64,000 nucleotides of DNA. It comes from Sphingomonas sp. PP-CE-3G-477 (GTDB taxonomy: Bacteria > Pseudomonadota > Alphaproteobacteria > Sphingomonadales > Sphingomonadaceae). The position numbers and the translations under genes are program-made. Shown piece after piece: positions 8,508 through 16,870 of this stretch. The notes under the pieces were generated by a model. It was given only the letters and a program-made list of their open reading frames with translations. It ran no database searches and was not told where the DNA came from. The stretch's first letter is position 1. Every line of letters starts with the position of its first letter. Where the stretch lies: assembly GCF_003050745.1 (NCBI RefSeq), contig NZ_QAOF01000001.1, forward strand, positions 434,001 to 498,000. The letters run 5' to 3'.

Positions 8508-8990
8508 ATGATCCTGCTGTCACTTCTCCTCGCCGCCGGACAGATCACCCCGGTCCAGCCGATCGTCAAGGGCACCGGCCTGCCGCCCGCGGCAATGACC
8601 GAAGAGGCCGGCGTCATGATCCCGATCGACGCGCTCTTCGCCGCGCTGGCAGCGCGCGACGGGCAGGCGATCCTCGCCCAGGTCCGCGCCGACGGCGGCG
8701 CCACCGTTGCCGAGGAAAAGCCCGACGGCACGCGCACCATCCGCCGCATGGCCTGGCCAGCGTTCGCCGCCATGATAAAGCCCGGCCCCGAACGCTACGC
8801 CGAACGCCTCACCGATCCGGCGGTCGACATCGACGGCGACATCGCGATGGTCTGGTCGCCCTACGTCTTCACGATCGACGGCAAGGTCTCGCATTGCGGC
8901 ACCGACCATTTCGACATGGTCCGCGAAGCCGGCCGCTGGAAGATCGCCAACCTCACCTGGTCGAAGCGCACCACCGGCTGCGCGAACTGA
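8508..8990 (+). CDS. Exported NTF2-like (SnoaL-type) protein of unknown function
   Basis: 160 residues. The first 12 residues (MILLSLLLAAGQ) form a short hydrophobic signal-like segment. The rest resembles the NTF2/SnoaL cone fold: an early helix (IDALFAALAARDGQAILAQV) and late strands (VDIDGDIAMVWSPYVFTIDGK, CGTDHFDMVREAGRWKIANLTWS). Such proteins may be enzymes or ligand binders, and the sequence gives no substrate. The ATG at 8508 is four bases after the mccB stop, so it is probably co-transcribed, yet nothing links it to carboxylase function. Calling the family is reasonable; the role is unknown. Confidence 0.75.
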   Translation: MILLSLLLAAGQITPVQPIVKGTGLPPAAMTEEAGVMIPIDALFAALAARDGQAILAQVRADGGATVAEEKPDGTRTIRRMAWPAFAAMIKPGPERYAERLTDPAVDIDGDIAMVWSPYVFTIDGKVSHCGTDHFDMVREAGRWKIANLTWSKRTTGCAN

Positions 8991-9149
8991 CATGCTCTGT
9001 CCTACATCGCCCGTATCGGCCTATGCCGGGATCGCCATGCTGAAACAGCCGATCCCGTCCGTCGATATCCAAGCCCCCGGCGCCCTTTCCAACACGAAGT
9101 GCACATCGCGTGAGCGTCTACACTTTCTATACTTCACTCGGCTGAACCG

Positions 9150-10988
9150 ATGATCGAATCGCTCCTGATCGCGAACCGCGGCGAGATCGCCTGCCGCATC
9201 ATCCGCACCGCAAGGGCGCTCGGCATCCGCACGATCGCGGTCTATTCGGACGCCGACGCGAACGCGCTCCACGTCCGCCAGGCCGACGAAGCCGTGCACA
9301 TCGGCGCCTCCCCGGCACGCGAAAGCTACCTCGTCGGCGACCGCATCATCGCCGCCGCGAAGGCGACCGCCGCGCAGGCTATCCACCCCGGCTACGGCTT
9401 CCTGTCGGAGAACGCGGACTTCGCGCAAGCCGTGCTCGACGCCGGGCTGATCTGGGTCGGCCCCAACCCCGACAGCATCCGCGCGATGGGCCTCAAGGAC
9501 GCCGCGAAACAGCGCATGATCGCCGCCGGCGTACCCGTCACGCCGGGCTATCTCGGCGAAGACCAGTCCCAAGACCGATTGCAGACGGAGGCCGACGCGA
9601 TCGGCTACCCCGTCCTCATCAAGGCGGTAGCCGGCGGCGGCGGCAAGGGCATGCGCCGCGTCGATACGGCCGAAGAGTTCGCCGACTCGCTCATCTCGTG
9701 TCAGCGCGAAGCGGCCTCGTCGTTCGGCAACACCGACGTGCTGATCGAGAAATACATCCTCTCGCCGCGCCATATCGAGGTGCAGGTCTTCGGCGACAGC
9801 CACGGCAACGTCGTCCACCTGTTCGAACGCGACTGCTCGCTCCAGCGCCGCCACCAGAAGGTGATCGAGGAAGCCCCCGCACCCGGCATGGATGCCGCCA
9901 CTCGCGACGCCATCTGCGCCGCAGCGGTAAAGGCCGCCAAAGCGGTCGATTACGTCGGCGCCGGCACGATCGAGTTCATCGCCGACGCCAGCGAAGGCCT
10001 CCGCGCCGACCGCATCTGGTTCATGGAAATGAACACCCGGTTGCAGGTCGAGCACCCGGTCACCGAAGAGATCACCGGCCAGGACCTCGTCGAATGGCAA
10101 CTCCGCGTCGCGTCCGGCGAGCCCTTGCCCAAGCGTCAGGACGAACTGGTAATCGACGGCTGGGCGATGGAGGCGCGGCTCTATGCCGAGGATCCCGCCA
10201 AGGGGTTCCTGCCGTCGATCGGATCGCTCGAACGCTTCGACCTCGGCACCAGCGCTCGCGTCGATACCGGGGTAGAGCAGGGCGCGGAAATCTCGCCCTT
10301 CTACGACCCGATGATCGCCAAGGTCATCGCCTGGGGCGAAGACCGCGAGACTGCCCGCGAAGCCCTCGCGTATGCGCTCGACGGCGCGGTCGTCTGGCCG
10401 GTCCGCTCCAACGCAGGGTTCCTCGTCGAGGCGCTAGACCATCCCGACTTCGTCGCGGGCACGCTCGACACCGGGCTGATCGCCCGCGAAGGCGACGCGC
10501 TCATGCCGCCGACGCACCCGACCGAAGAGGCGTTGGCCGATGCCGCAGGCGCGCTCGTCTCCGCCGATCCGATCGCCGGCTTCCGTCTCAACGCCGCGCC
10601 GCGTCGTAGCGCGACGTTCCTGCTGGACGGCGAACCGGTCGAGGTCGATCTCGACGGACAGGCCGGAACGACGTCGGTGTTCGAAGACGTTCTGATCTCC
10701 GAAGCCGGCCAGACCTGGCAGCTCAAGCCTTGGCGCGCATCCGGAGTCGTTGCAGGCGGAGCGGCCGATGGTGCGATCCTGTCGCCGATGCCCGGCCGCA
10801 TCATCGCGGTCGACGTCGCGGCCGGCGATACCGTCGCGAAGGGCCAGAAGCTCGTCACGCTTGAGGCGATGAAGATGGAACACTCCCTGACCGCGCCGTT
10901 CGACGGCATCGTCGCGGACCTCAACGCAATCGAGGGCGGGCAGGTGACCGAGGGCACCATGCTCGTCCGCATCGAGAAGGATAGCTGA
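9150..10988 (+). CDS. mccA: 3-methylcrotonyl-CoA carboxylase, biotin-containing (alpha) subunit
   Basis: ATP-dependent biotin carboxylase plus biotin carrier in one 612-residue chain. The biotin carboxylase domain spans about 1-445: LIANRGEIACRI at the N-terminus, HPGYGFLSEN, the glycine-rich AVAGGGGKGMR ATP-grasp loop, and EMNTRLQVEHPVTE. A linker/BT region follows. The biotinyl domain is at the end with AMKME, and Lys575 is the predicted biotin site, 38 residues from the C-terminus. Works with mccB in leucine degradation. Its stop TGA shares one base with the ATG of the MaoC gene (TGATG). No good Shine-Dalgarno is visible before 9150; a 159-bp gap precedes it. Confidence 0.95.
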   Translation: MIESLLIANRGEIACRIIRTARALGIRTIAVYSDADANALHVRQADEAVHIGASPARESYLVGDRIIAAAKATAAQAIHPGYGFLSENADFAQAVLDAGLIWVGPNPDSIRAMGLKDAAKQRMIAAGVPVTPGYLGEDQSQDRLQTEADAIGYPVLIKAVAGGGGKGMRRVDTAEEFADSLISCQREAASSFGNTDVLIEKYILSPRHIEVQVFGDSHGNVVHLFERDCSLQRRHQKVIEEAPAPGMDAATRDAICAAAVKAAKAVDYVGAGTIEFIADASEGLRADRIWFMEMNTRLQVEHPVTEEITGQDLVEWQLRVASGEPLPKRQDELVIDGWAMEARLYAEDPAKGFLPSIGSLERFDLGTSARVDTGVEQGAEISPFYDPMIAKVIAWGEDRETAREALAYALDGAVVWPVRSNAGFLVEALDHPDFVAGTLDTGLIAREGDALMPPTHPTEEALADAAGALVSADPIAGFRLNAAPRRSATFLLDGEPVEVDLDGQAGTTSVFEDVLISEAGQTWQLKPWRASGVVAGGAADGAILSPMPGRIIAVDVAAGDTVAKGQKLVTLEAMKMEHSLTAPFDGIVADLNAIEGGQVTEGTMLVRIEKDS

Positions 10989-11446
10989 TGGCCGGACGCT
11001 ATTACGACGAGTGGAGCATCGGCGACCGGATCGAGCACGAGATCCGCCGCACCGTGACCGAGACGGACAACCTGCTGTTCTCGACCATGACGCACAACCC
11101 GCAGCCGCTCCACCTCGACATTGAGGCCGCCAAGGCGAGCGAGTTCGGCCAAATCCTCGTCAACGGCACCTTCACCTTCGCGCTGATGGTCGGGCTGTCG
11201 GTCGGCGAGACGACGCTCGGCACGCTCGTCGCGAACCTCGGCTACGACAAGCTGGTACACCCGAAGCCCGTCTTCATCGGCGACACGATGCGCTGCGAAA
11301 CCGAAGTGACCGACCTCAAGCCCAGCAAGTCGCGCCCGAACGCGGGCATCGTCACCTTCACGCATCGGCTGATCAACCAGCGCGACGAGATCGTCTGCCA
11401 ATGCCTGCGCGCCGCCCTGATCGCGCGGCGCGTAGCGGCTGGATAG
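10988..11446 (+). CDS. MaoC-family (hot-dog) enoyl-CoA hydratase/dehydratase
   Basis: A 152-residue single hot-dog protein. The hydratase motif region reads THNPQPLHLD: His is kept, but the position usually held by the catalytic Asp of R-hydratases is Asn, as in the subfamily of mesaconyl/itaconyl-CoA-type hydratases. Downstream GQILVNGTFTFALMVGLSV is the substrate-channel helix. Start overlap with mccA implies coupled translation. From the context it may hydrate 3-methylglutaconyl-CoA to HMG-CoA, taking the place of the crotonase-type enzyme of other liu clusters, because no such gene is present here. Family sure; substrate inferred. Confidence 0.88.
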   Translation: MAGRYYDEWSIGDRIEHEIRRTVTETDNLLFSTMTHNPQPLHLDIEAAKASEFGQILVNGTFTFALMVGLSVGETTLGTLVANLGYDKLVHPKPVFIGDTMRCETEVTDLKPSKSRPNAGIVTFTHRLINQRDEIVCQCLRAALIARRVAAG

Positions 11447-11464
11447 CGGGTAAAGGTCGCCCGT

Positions 11465-12847
11465 TCAGTTCCGGACAGGTAAGATCAGGCACGCGGCCAG
11501 ACCGCCAAGCTCGGCGGACCGGCCGAGCGTGAGTTTACCGCCGTTCAACTCGGCTAGCTCGCGCGCGATGGACAGGCCGAAGCCGTGCCCCCCCTCGCTC
11601 TCGTCGAGGCGGCGGCCCGGCAGGAGCGCTTGTTCCACCGCGATCTCGTTCAGACCAGGTCCGTCATCGGCAATGGCGAGGGAGACGAAAGCGCCCTCCG
11701 CCACGGCGGTCAGCGCGATGGCGGTCGATGCATGGCGCCAGGCATTGTCGAGCAGATTGCCGATCATCTCGTCCAGATCCTGCGGATCGATCGCGACCGA
11801 CATCTCGTCGGCGACGGCAATCTCGATCCGGAGCGGCCGCTCGGCGTGGATACGGCGCAGCACGGCGACGATGTCGGTAATCGCGGGGGCGAGCGCGGTC
11901 TGCACGCGCGCTCCGCTGCCGGCAGCGTCGGCGCGAGCGCGGCCGAGATGGTGGCGTATCCGACGATCGATCTGGTCGACCATGTCGCGCACGTCGTCGT
12001 CCGCGTTCGCCTCTGCAAGCTGCAGTGAAAGCGCGGCGAGGGGGGTCTTCAGGCCATGCGCCAGATTGGCGACATGCTGGCGGGCATGCGCGAGCCCGGC
12101 AGCGTTCTGGTCGATCAGCGCGTTCAGTTCGGTGACGAGAGGCTCTAGTTCGCCGGGCTGGTCGGCGGGCACGTGACGTTCGGTGCCGGCGCGTACCGCG
12201 GCGAGCGAGAGGCGCAGATCGCGCAGTGGTCTGAACCCGATCCGCAACTGCAAGAGCGTGGCGAGTGCCAGGCCGACACCAAGCAGGGCGAGCGAGCCAA
12301 GCAGCGGGATCATCGCCTCACGCAGCGGCGCCTCGACGATCCGACGCGGGCCGAACGCCGCTATCGTCACGGGGCCGAGCCGGGTCGTCACCGTCAGCGT
12401 TCGCGAATGGAGCCGTTCACCACGCATTCCGCGGCCTTCGCCGGGACGTGGGCCATTATCGTCCCGCCGACCGTCGAAGCGTGGGCCCCCCGGCGCGATC
12501 TGGCCCGGCGCGATCTGGCCCGGCGCGATCCGGAGCGACATGGCGGTGCTCCGCCAGCTGCCAGCGGGTCCTTCGACCTGCCAAGCCCACCCCGAACCGA
12601 GCTGGTCGAAACCGGGCAGGTTGACGATGCGCGTCCGGTCGAGGGTCGCATCCGGGCGGACCGCGCGTGCGAGCACCGACACCTGCGCATCGAGCCGGTC
12701 GTCGAGGCCGTGCATCACGAACCGTTCGAGGACATGGCCGATCGTCACGCCTGCGAATATCAGCGCAAGCAGCGTCGAGATCGCCGAGATCGCGAGCATG
12801 CGTCCGAACAGCGATCGGGGAATGACAGAGCGGCGGCGCATCGTCAT
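11465..12847 (-). CDS. Membrane sensor histidine kinase, PhoQ-like H-box
   Basis: 460 residues. Transmembrane helices near 15-38 and 165-190 enclose a periplasmic sensor region that contains a three-fold APGQI repeat (from a 15-bp tandem repeat near 12490-12535) followed by an Arg/Gly-rich stretch. HAMP-like linker, then the dimerisation helix with NLAHGLKTPLAAL (His264), the HxLKTPL form seen in PhoQ-type kinases. ATPase motifs are NLLDNAWRHA (N box), DDGPGL (G1) and GHGFGLSIA (G2). The ATG overlaps the stop of the response regulator gene by ATGA, so they are co-translated. The signal is unknown. Confidence 0.93.
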   Translation of the reverse strand: MTMRRRSVIPRSLFGRMLAISAISTLLALIFAGVTIGHVLERFVMHGLDDRLDAQVSVLARAVRPDATLDRTRIVNLPGFDQLGSGWAWQVEGPAGSWRSTAMSLRIAPGQIAPGQIAPGGPRFDGRRDDNGPRPGEGRGMRGERLHSRTLTVTTRLGPVTIAAFGPRRIVEAPLREAMIPLLGSLALLGVGLALATLLQLRIGFRPLRDLRLSLAAVRAGTERHVPADQPGELEPLVTELNALIDQNAAGLAHARQHVANLAHGLKTPLAALSLQLAEANADDDVRDMVDQIDRRIRHHLGRARADAAGSGARVQTALAPAITDIVAVLRRIHAERPLRIEIAVADEMSVAIDPQDLDEMIGNLLDNAWRHASTAIALTAVAEGAFVSLAIADDGPGLNEIAVEQALLPGRRLDESEGGHGFGLSIARELAELNGGKLTLGRSAELGGLAACLILPVRN

Positions 12848-13512
12848 GGCGCCGTATCCGCGGTCAGGCGATACCCACGACCGCGCACCGTCTCGATCAT
12901 CTGCGGACCGATCTTCCGGCGCAGCCGGCCGATGATGACCTCGATCGAATTCGAGTCGACGTCCGCATCGCCTTCGTAGACGCGCTCGATCAGGTCGGCG
13001 CGCTCGATCACTACTTCCCGTCTCAACATCAGCGCGGAGAGGACGCGCCATTCGAAGGCAGTGAGTTTCAGCGGCAGGCCGTTCAGCTCGAACGTGCCAA
13101 GTTGCGCATCGAACGTCAGCGGCCCGCAGGTGACTCGCGATGCCGCGTGGCCGGCGGCGCGACGGACCAGTGCGCGAAGTCGCATGACGACCTCCTCGAC
13201 GCGGAACGGCTTCACGACATAGTCGTCCGCGCCGGCCTTGAACCCCTCGACCTTTTCCGACCAGCCGTCGCGGGCGGTGAGAATCAGGACGGGCAGGTCG
13301 CGTCCCGCCGCGCGCCAGTCGCGCAAGACCGACAGGCCGTCGCGCTTGGGCAGGCCGAGGTCGAGCACGGCAGCGTCGTACAGTTCGGTCGCACCCAGAT
13401 GCCCGCCGTCCTCGCCGTTGCTGGCGACGTCCACCGCGAAATGCTCGGCACGCAACGCCCGCGCCAGCCCATCGGCGATCGCCACATCGTCCTCGACCAA
13501 CAATACCCGCAT
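12844..13512 (-). CDS. OmpR/PhoP-family response regulator
   Basis: 222 residues: a receiver domain (about 1-115) with acidic pair Asp8/Asp9, phosphoacceptor Asp51 (VLDLGLPKRDG), Thr in LILTARDG and Lys in VVKPF; then a winged-helix DNA-binding domain (about 125-218) with LTAFEWRVLSALM, VDSNSIEVIIGRLRRKI and VRGRGYRL. It is partnered with the overlapping kinase gene. It is divergent from the exported protein gene at 13625, separated by about 112 bp, so that gene is a plausible target; no operator is assigned. Identity is secure. Confidence 0.95.
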   Translation of the reverse strand: MRVLLVEDDVAIADGLARALRAEHFAVDVASNGEDGGHLGATELYDAAVLDLGLPKRDGLSVLRDWRAAGRDLPVLILTARDGWSEKVEGFKAGADDYVVKPFRVEEVVMRLRALVRRAAGHAASRVTCGPLTFDAQLGTFELNGLPLKLTAFEWRVLSALMLRREVVIERADLIERVYEGDADVDSNSIEVIIGRLRRKIGPQMIETVRGRGYRLTADTAP

Positions 13513-13624
13513 GCGCCTATCCCTATGCCTGAGACCCCAACGGAATCTGAACGGCTTGGTTCAGCGGGCGTCGGCAGCGCGGGCCTAGACGGTGATTCGT
13601 CAACCAACGAGAGGAACGACCCAA

Positions 13625-14290
13625 GTGACCGACCATTCCCATACCGCCCCGAAGACGCGCTTCGACTTCCGCCGCAACCGCCTTGCGCTCGCCGCGGCCG
13701 GCCTGCTCGTCGTCGGTGGTGCAGCGGGTGCCGTCACGGTTGCCGCAACACGCCCGAGCGTGACGATGGCACCCGCTACGCCGACCGCGATCCGCTCGCT
13801 CCAGTCCGATGGGATCGTCACGATCCGCGGGCGGGTCGCCGAAAAATACGGCAACAAGTTCGTGATGGCGGATAGCACCGGCCGCGCGCTGGTCGATCTC
13901 GGACGTGATGGCGAGGGCGGCAATCTGGTTGCGGCCGGTCAGCCGGTGACGATCCAGGGCCGGTTCGAGGATGGCTTCGTCCACGCCTCGTTCCTGGTCG
14001 CGCCCGGCGGCAAGGTGACGGCGCTCGGCCCGGTCGGGGGCCCGCGGCATGGCCCGCATGGGCCTGGCCGCGATGGTCCTGATGGTCCCGGCCGAGATGG
14101 GCCAGATCGTGATGGCCCCGGCCGCGATGGTCCTGGCGGTCCGGATCGCGGTCCGGGGGCGCCCCCGCCGCCGTCCGCCGGTATGGCACCGCCTCCGTCC
14201 ACGGCGAATGGTGCAGTCGCTCCGGCGCCAGTTGCTCCAGCGGGGACGCCGGCAACTGCACCCGCCCAGCAGGCCACGCCAGCGACCTGA
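13625..14290 (+). CDS. Membrane-anchored OB-fold-like protein with Gly/Pro/Asp/Arg repeat tail
   Basis: 221 residues starting GTG (VTDHSHTAPKTRF). One N-terminal transmembrane segment (about 20-38, LALAAAGLLVVGGAAGAVTV) puts the rest outside. Residues about 62-130 form a small beta domain (IVTIRGRVAEKYGNKFVMAD, then VAAGQPVTIQGRFEDGFV) resembling bacterial OB-fold (BOF) or DUF5666-like domains. Residues about 140-180 are a collagen-like run of G-P-D/R/H units from a tandemly duplicated DNA tract (14040-14160), followed by a Pro/Ala-rich end. Divergent from the two-component genes. Function unknown; the BOF link is tentative. Confidence 0.75.
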   Translation: MTDHSHTAPKTRFDFRRNRLALAAAGLLVVGGAAGAVTVAATRPSVTMAPATPTAIRSLQSDGIVTIRGRVAEKYGNKFVMADSTGRALVDLGRDGEGGNLVAAGQPVTIQGRFEDGFVHASFLVAPGGKVTALGPVGGPRHGPHGPGRDGPDGPGRDGPDRDGPGRDGPGGPDRGPGAPPPPSAGMAPPPSTANGAVAPAPVAPAGTPATAPAQQATPAT

Positions 14291-14296
14291 AATCAG

Positions 14297-14325
14297 CGCG
14301 GGGCCGGTATCATGCCGGCCCCGCG
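14297..14325. terminator. Bidirectional terminator hairpin
   Basis: A perfect 11-bp stem, CGCGGGGCCGG (14297-14307) with CCGGCCCCGCG (14315-14325), with a 7-base loop. It occupies the 35-bp gap between two convergent genes and can serve both. The T-tract is minimal (TT), so a Rho-independent role is probable but not certain. Confidence 0.7.
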
Positions 14326-14547
14326 TTATCGGCGTATCGGTGCGGTCCGGAGCTGTTGGCGGCGCAGCACTGGTTCGGGCGGGCGGACCCAGTAGCGGCC
14401 GGTCACGACCAGCGGCAGCGCGAGCAGCAGGCCTGCGCCGACATCCCAGACGCCGTCGCCGATCAGGCCTGCGCCGAGCCCCGCGACGGTCGACACGCCA
14501 AGCAGGATCGGCAACGCGAAGATCTGGCCGTTGGTCTTGTGGGTCAT
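14326..14547 (-). CDS. Small two-helix membrane protein
   Basis: 73 residues starting MTHKTNGQIFALP at 14547. Two hydrophobic helices (about 9-30 and 34-50), then an Arg-rich tail (RPPEPVLRRQQLRTAP) probably in the cytosol. Its ATG overlaps the stop of the PepSY gene by ATGA, so it is translated with it and may be an accessory to that membrane protein. I do not recognise a family. Confidence 0.7.
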   Translation of the reverse strand: MTHKTNGQIFALPILLGVSTVAGLGAGLIGDGVWDVGAGLLLALPLVVTGRYWVRPPEPVLRRQQLRTAPIRR

Positions 14548-15677
14548 GCGATTTCTCCCGCCATCACGACTTCGCGGACGCGCTGGTCGCTCGGACCGCC
14601 GCGACGACGCAGCCAAAGATACAGCCCGCTGCCGAGCACGATGATCGTCAATATGTCGAAGATCGCCCAGATGATCTTCATCGCGAGGCCGCCGTAGTTC
14701 CCGAAGTGCAGCGGCTGTGCGAGCAGCATCGCCTGCATGTACCACGGCATCGGCACGACCGCGTCGAGCCGTCCGGTCGCCGCATCGACGAAGCCGGGCA
14801 GCAACATCTTCGACGTCAGCGGCGTCGCGCCCTTCAGGAAGACGGCGTAGTGATGGTGGCTGCTGAAGACGACGCCGGGGAAGGCGATGAACTGCGGCTT
14901 CATCTCGGGTGCCTCGCGCTGCACCGCGTCGAGCGCGGCTTGCACCGAGGCGCGCTGGGCGGGCAATGGCGTCCGTGCCTCGCTGGCGATGATTCCGGCG
15001 AGGCCGTTCGCCTTCCAGATGCCGGTAATCGGCACGACGAAAGTGTTGATCGTGCCCGTCACGCCGACGACGCTCGCCCAGGCGAGCGTGACGATGCCGA
15101 GCAGGTTGTGGCGATCGAGCCAGCCGAGCCGCTTGCTGCGCCCTCGACGCAAGGTCCCGAAGTCGAGCTTGGCCATGAACGGTGCGTAGAGCACGACGCC
15201 CGAGACGATCGCGGCGAAGAAGAGCAGGCCCATCACGCCGAGGAAGATCTCCGCCCAGAAGCCGAGGAGCATGTCGGTGTGGAGCTTCAGGATGAACGCC
15301 ATCACGCCAGGGACATAGGGGGGCATCTTCGTGCCCGTGCGCGCGTCGAACGCGAGGAAATGCATCGCTGCGGGGGCGGCATCGGCCGTCGGGCCGGTCG
15401 TCACGTAGACGATGGGGCGCTCGTCGTCGAAGCTGACGTAGAGCGGAATTTCGCCAGGGGCGGCCTTCGCCGCTCTGGCCAGAATGGCGTCTAGGGACAG
15501 CGACGGCGTGTTGGCTGGCAGCGTCGCCATGGGCGCTGGCGGGTCAAGCCAGGCGTCGATTTCCTCGTCGAAGATCAGCGGCAGGCCGGTCACGCAGAGC
15601 ATCAGCAGGAACGCGGTGCAGATCAGGCTCGTCCATTTGTGGACGAGATACCAGGTCTTGATCGTGCCGCGGGTCAT
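14544..15677 (-). CDS. PepSY-associated TM-helix protein (PiuB-like)
   Basis: 377 residues with four long transmembrane helices, near 13-33, 145-165, 190-212 and 340-362. The periplasmic parts hold two PepSY-like modules, e.g. LDAILARAAKAAPG and ASVQAALDAVQREAP. N-terminal YLVHKWTSLICTAFLLMLCVTG and the H-rich positions (LHTDMLLG, DRHNLLG, LHFGNYGG) are typical of the PepSY_TM family, linked to iron uptake and to ferric or cytochrome-like reductase roles. The start is MTRGTIKTWYLVHKW at 15677. Followed by the coupled 73-residue gene. Family firm; exact role unproven. Confidence 0.88.
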   Translation of the reverse strand: MTRGTIKTWYLVHKWTSLICTAFLLMLCVTGLPLIFDEEIDAWLDPPAPMATLPANTPSLSLDAILARAAKAAPGEIPLYVSFDDERPIVYVTTGPTADAAPAAMHFLAFDARTGTKMPPYVPGVMAFILKLHTDMLLGFWAEIFLGVMGLLFFAAIVSGVVLYAPFMAKLDFGTLRRGRSKRLGWLDRHNLLGIVTLAWASVVGVTGTINTFVVPITGIWKANGLAGIIASEARTPLPAQRASVQAALDAVQREAPEMKPQFIAFPGVVFSSHHHYAVFLKGATPLTSKMLLPGFVDAATGRLDAVVPMPWYMQAMLLAQPLHFGNYGGLAMKIIWAIFDILTIIVLGSGLYLWLRRRGGPSDQRVREVVMAGEIA

Positions 15678-15786
15678 GCGCGGGGAGCGGTCTTGCCGAG
15701 GGGTATGATTTGCTGGGCGGTCACCAGCGCACAGGTACAGATTTGATAACGATGTGCAATAGCGGGATTGAGCAGGCGTCTTAGGT

Positions 15787-15911
15787 ATCCTCCCCCGCCA
15801 GGGGGAGGTGGCACCGAAGGTGTCGTAGGGGGAGGAACGCGCAACGACGGTGATCCTTGCCTCCCCCTCCGTCTGGCAAGGGCCAGCCACCCCCCCCTGG
15901 CGGGGGAGGAT
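15787..15911. repeat. Palindromic repeat (family C, copy 1)
   Basis: Outer arms ATCCTCCCCCGCCAGGGGG (from 15787) and its inverted form ending at 15911 enclose a variable middle containing GGCACCGAAGGTGTCG. A second copy with the same layout is at 37879-37997, and a half copy (24 bp) is at 50747-50770. It lies between the PepSY start and the end of the SDR gene. Confidence 0.85.
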
Positions 15912-15917
15912 CAGGGG

Positions 15918-16811
15918 TCAGGCCACCCCGGCGCCGCCGGTGACGCCGTAGACTTCACCGGTGATGTAGCTCCCCTCCTGCGAGGCGAGCAGCACATACA
16001 CCGGCGCGATCTCCACCGGCTGGCCCGGACGCCCGAAATGGCTCTTCGATCCGAACGTTTCGACCGACTCCTGCGGCTGGCCACCGCTGGGCTGAAGCAC
16101 CGTCCAGAACGGCCCCGGTGCGACGACGTTGGCGCGAATGCCCTTCTCGATCAGCTGCTTGGCGAGTCCCTTGGTATACGCGACGATAGCCGCCTTGGTG
16201 GTCGCATAGTCGAGCAGATTGTCCGACGGATCATAGCCCTGCACCGACGCCGTCGTGACCACTGCAGCACCGACGGGAAGATGCGGGACGGCGGCCTGCA
16301 CGAACCAGTGCAAGGCATAGACGTTGGTCTTCATCGTCTGGTCGAAATCGTCGGTCGAGATGTCTGCGACGGTCGGCCGCGTCTGCTGGCGCCCGGCGTT
16401 GACGACCAGCACGTCGAGACCGCCGAACGCATCCACCGTCTGCTGGACAGCGGCGCGGCAGAACGATTCGTCCTTCACGTCGCCGGGAAGCGCGAGAGCC
16501 TTGCGCCCCTCCGCCTCGATCAGCGCGACGACTTCCTTCGCATCGGCCTCTTCGGCGGGGAGATAGACGATCGCGACATCGGCGCCTTCGCGCGCATAGG
16601 CGATCGCCGCGGCACGGCCGATGCCGCTGTCGCCGCCGGTGATGAGCGCCTTGCGCCCCGACAGCTTGCCCGAGCCCTTGTAGCTCGTTTCGCCGTGATC
16701 GGGTTTCGGGTCCATCTTCGACGCGATCCCCGGTGCTTCCTGCGGCTGTTGCGGGAAGGGGGGCTGCGGATATTGCGTGCGCGGATCCTGCATCGTGAGC
16801 CGGTCGGCCAT
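15918..16811 (-). CDS. SDR-family oxidoreductase, YghA/stress-protein type
   Basis: 297 residues. A Pro/Gln-rich N-terminal extension of about 45 residues precedes the Rossmann fold, as in the YghA/GSP39 group. The cofactor motif is TGGDSGIGRA, then DVKD, NAGRQ, a Ser in TTASVQGYD and YATTK as the catalytic Tyr/Lys. The start MADRLTMQ at 16811 has AGGAGC about seven bases upstream. Substrate unknown; members are often induced by general stress. It stands alone, flanked by a palindromic repeat and by the MFS gene. Confidence 0.92.
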   Translation of the reverse strand: MADRLTMQDPRTQYPQPPFPQQPQEAPGIASKMDPKPDHGETSYKGSGKLSGRKALITGGDSGIGRAAAIAYAREGADVAIVYLPAEEADAKEVVALIEAEGRKALALPGDVKDESFCRAAVQQTVDAFGGLDVLVVNAGRQQTRPTVADISTDDFDQTMKTNVYALHWFVQAAVPHLPVGAAVVTTASVQGYDPSDNLLDYATTKAAIVAYTKGLAKQLIEKGIRANVVAPGPFWTVLQPSGGQPQESVETFGSKSHFGRPGQPVEIAPVYVLLASQEGSYITGEVYGVTGGAGVA

Positions 16812-16870
16812 GGGTTGCTCCTGTGAAGATTGAGCAGGGGCAACCCATGTCGGCGCGGATAGGTTGCGTC

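Noticed and set aside
7118-8773. A 551-codon minus-strand open frame over mccB
   Set aside because: Shadow of mccB; Arg/Ala/Asp-rich, without motifs.
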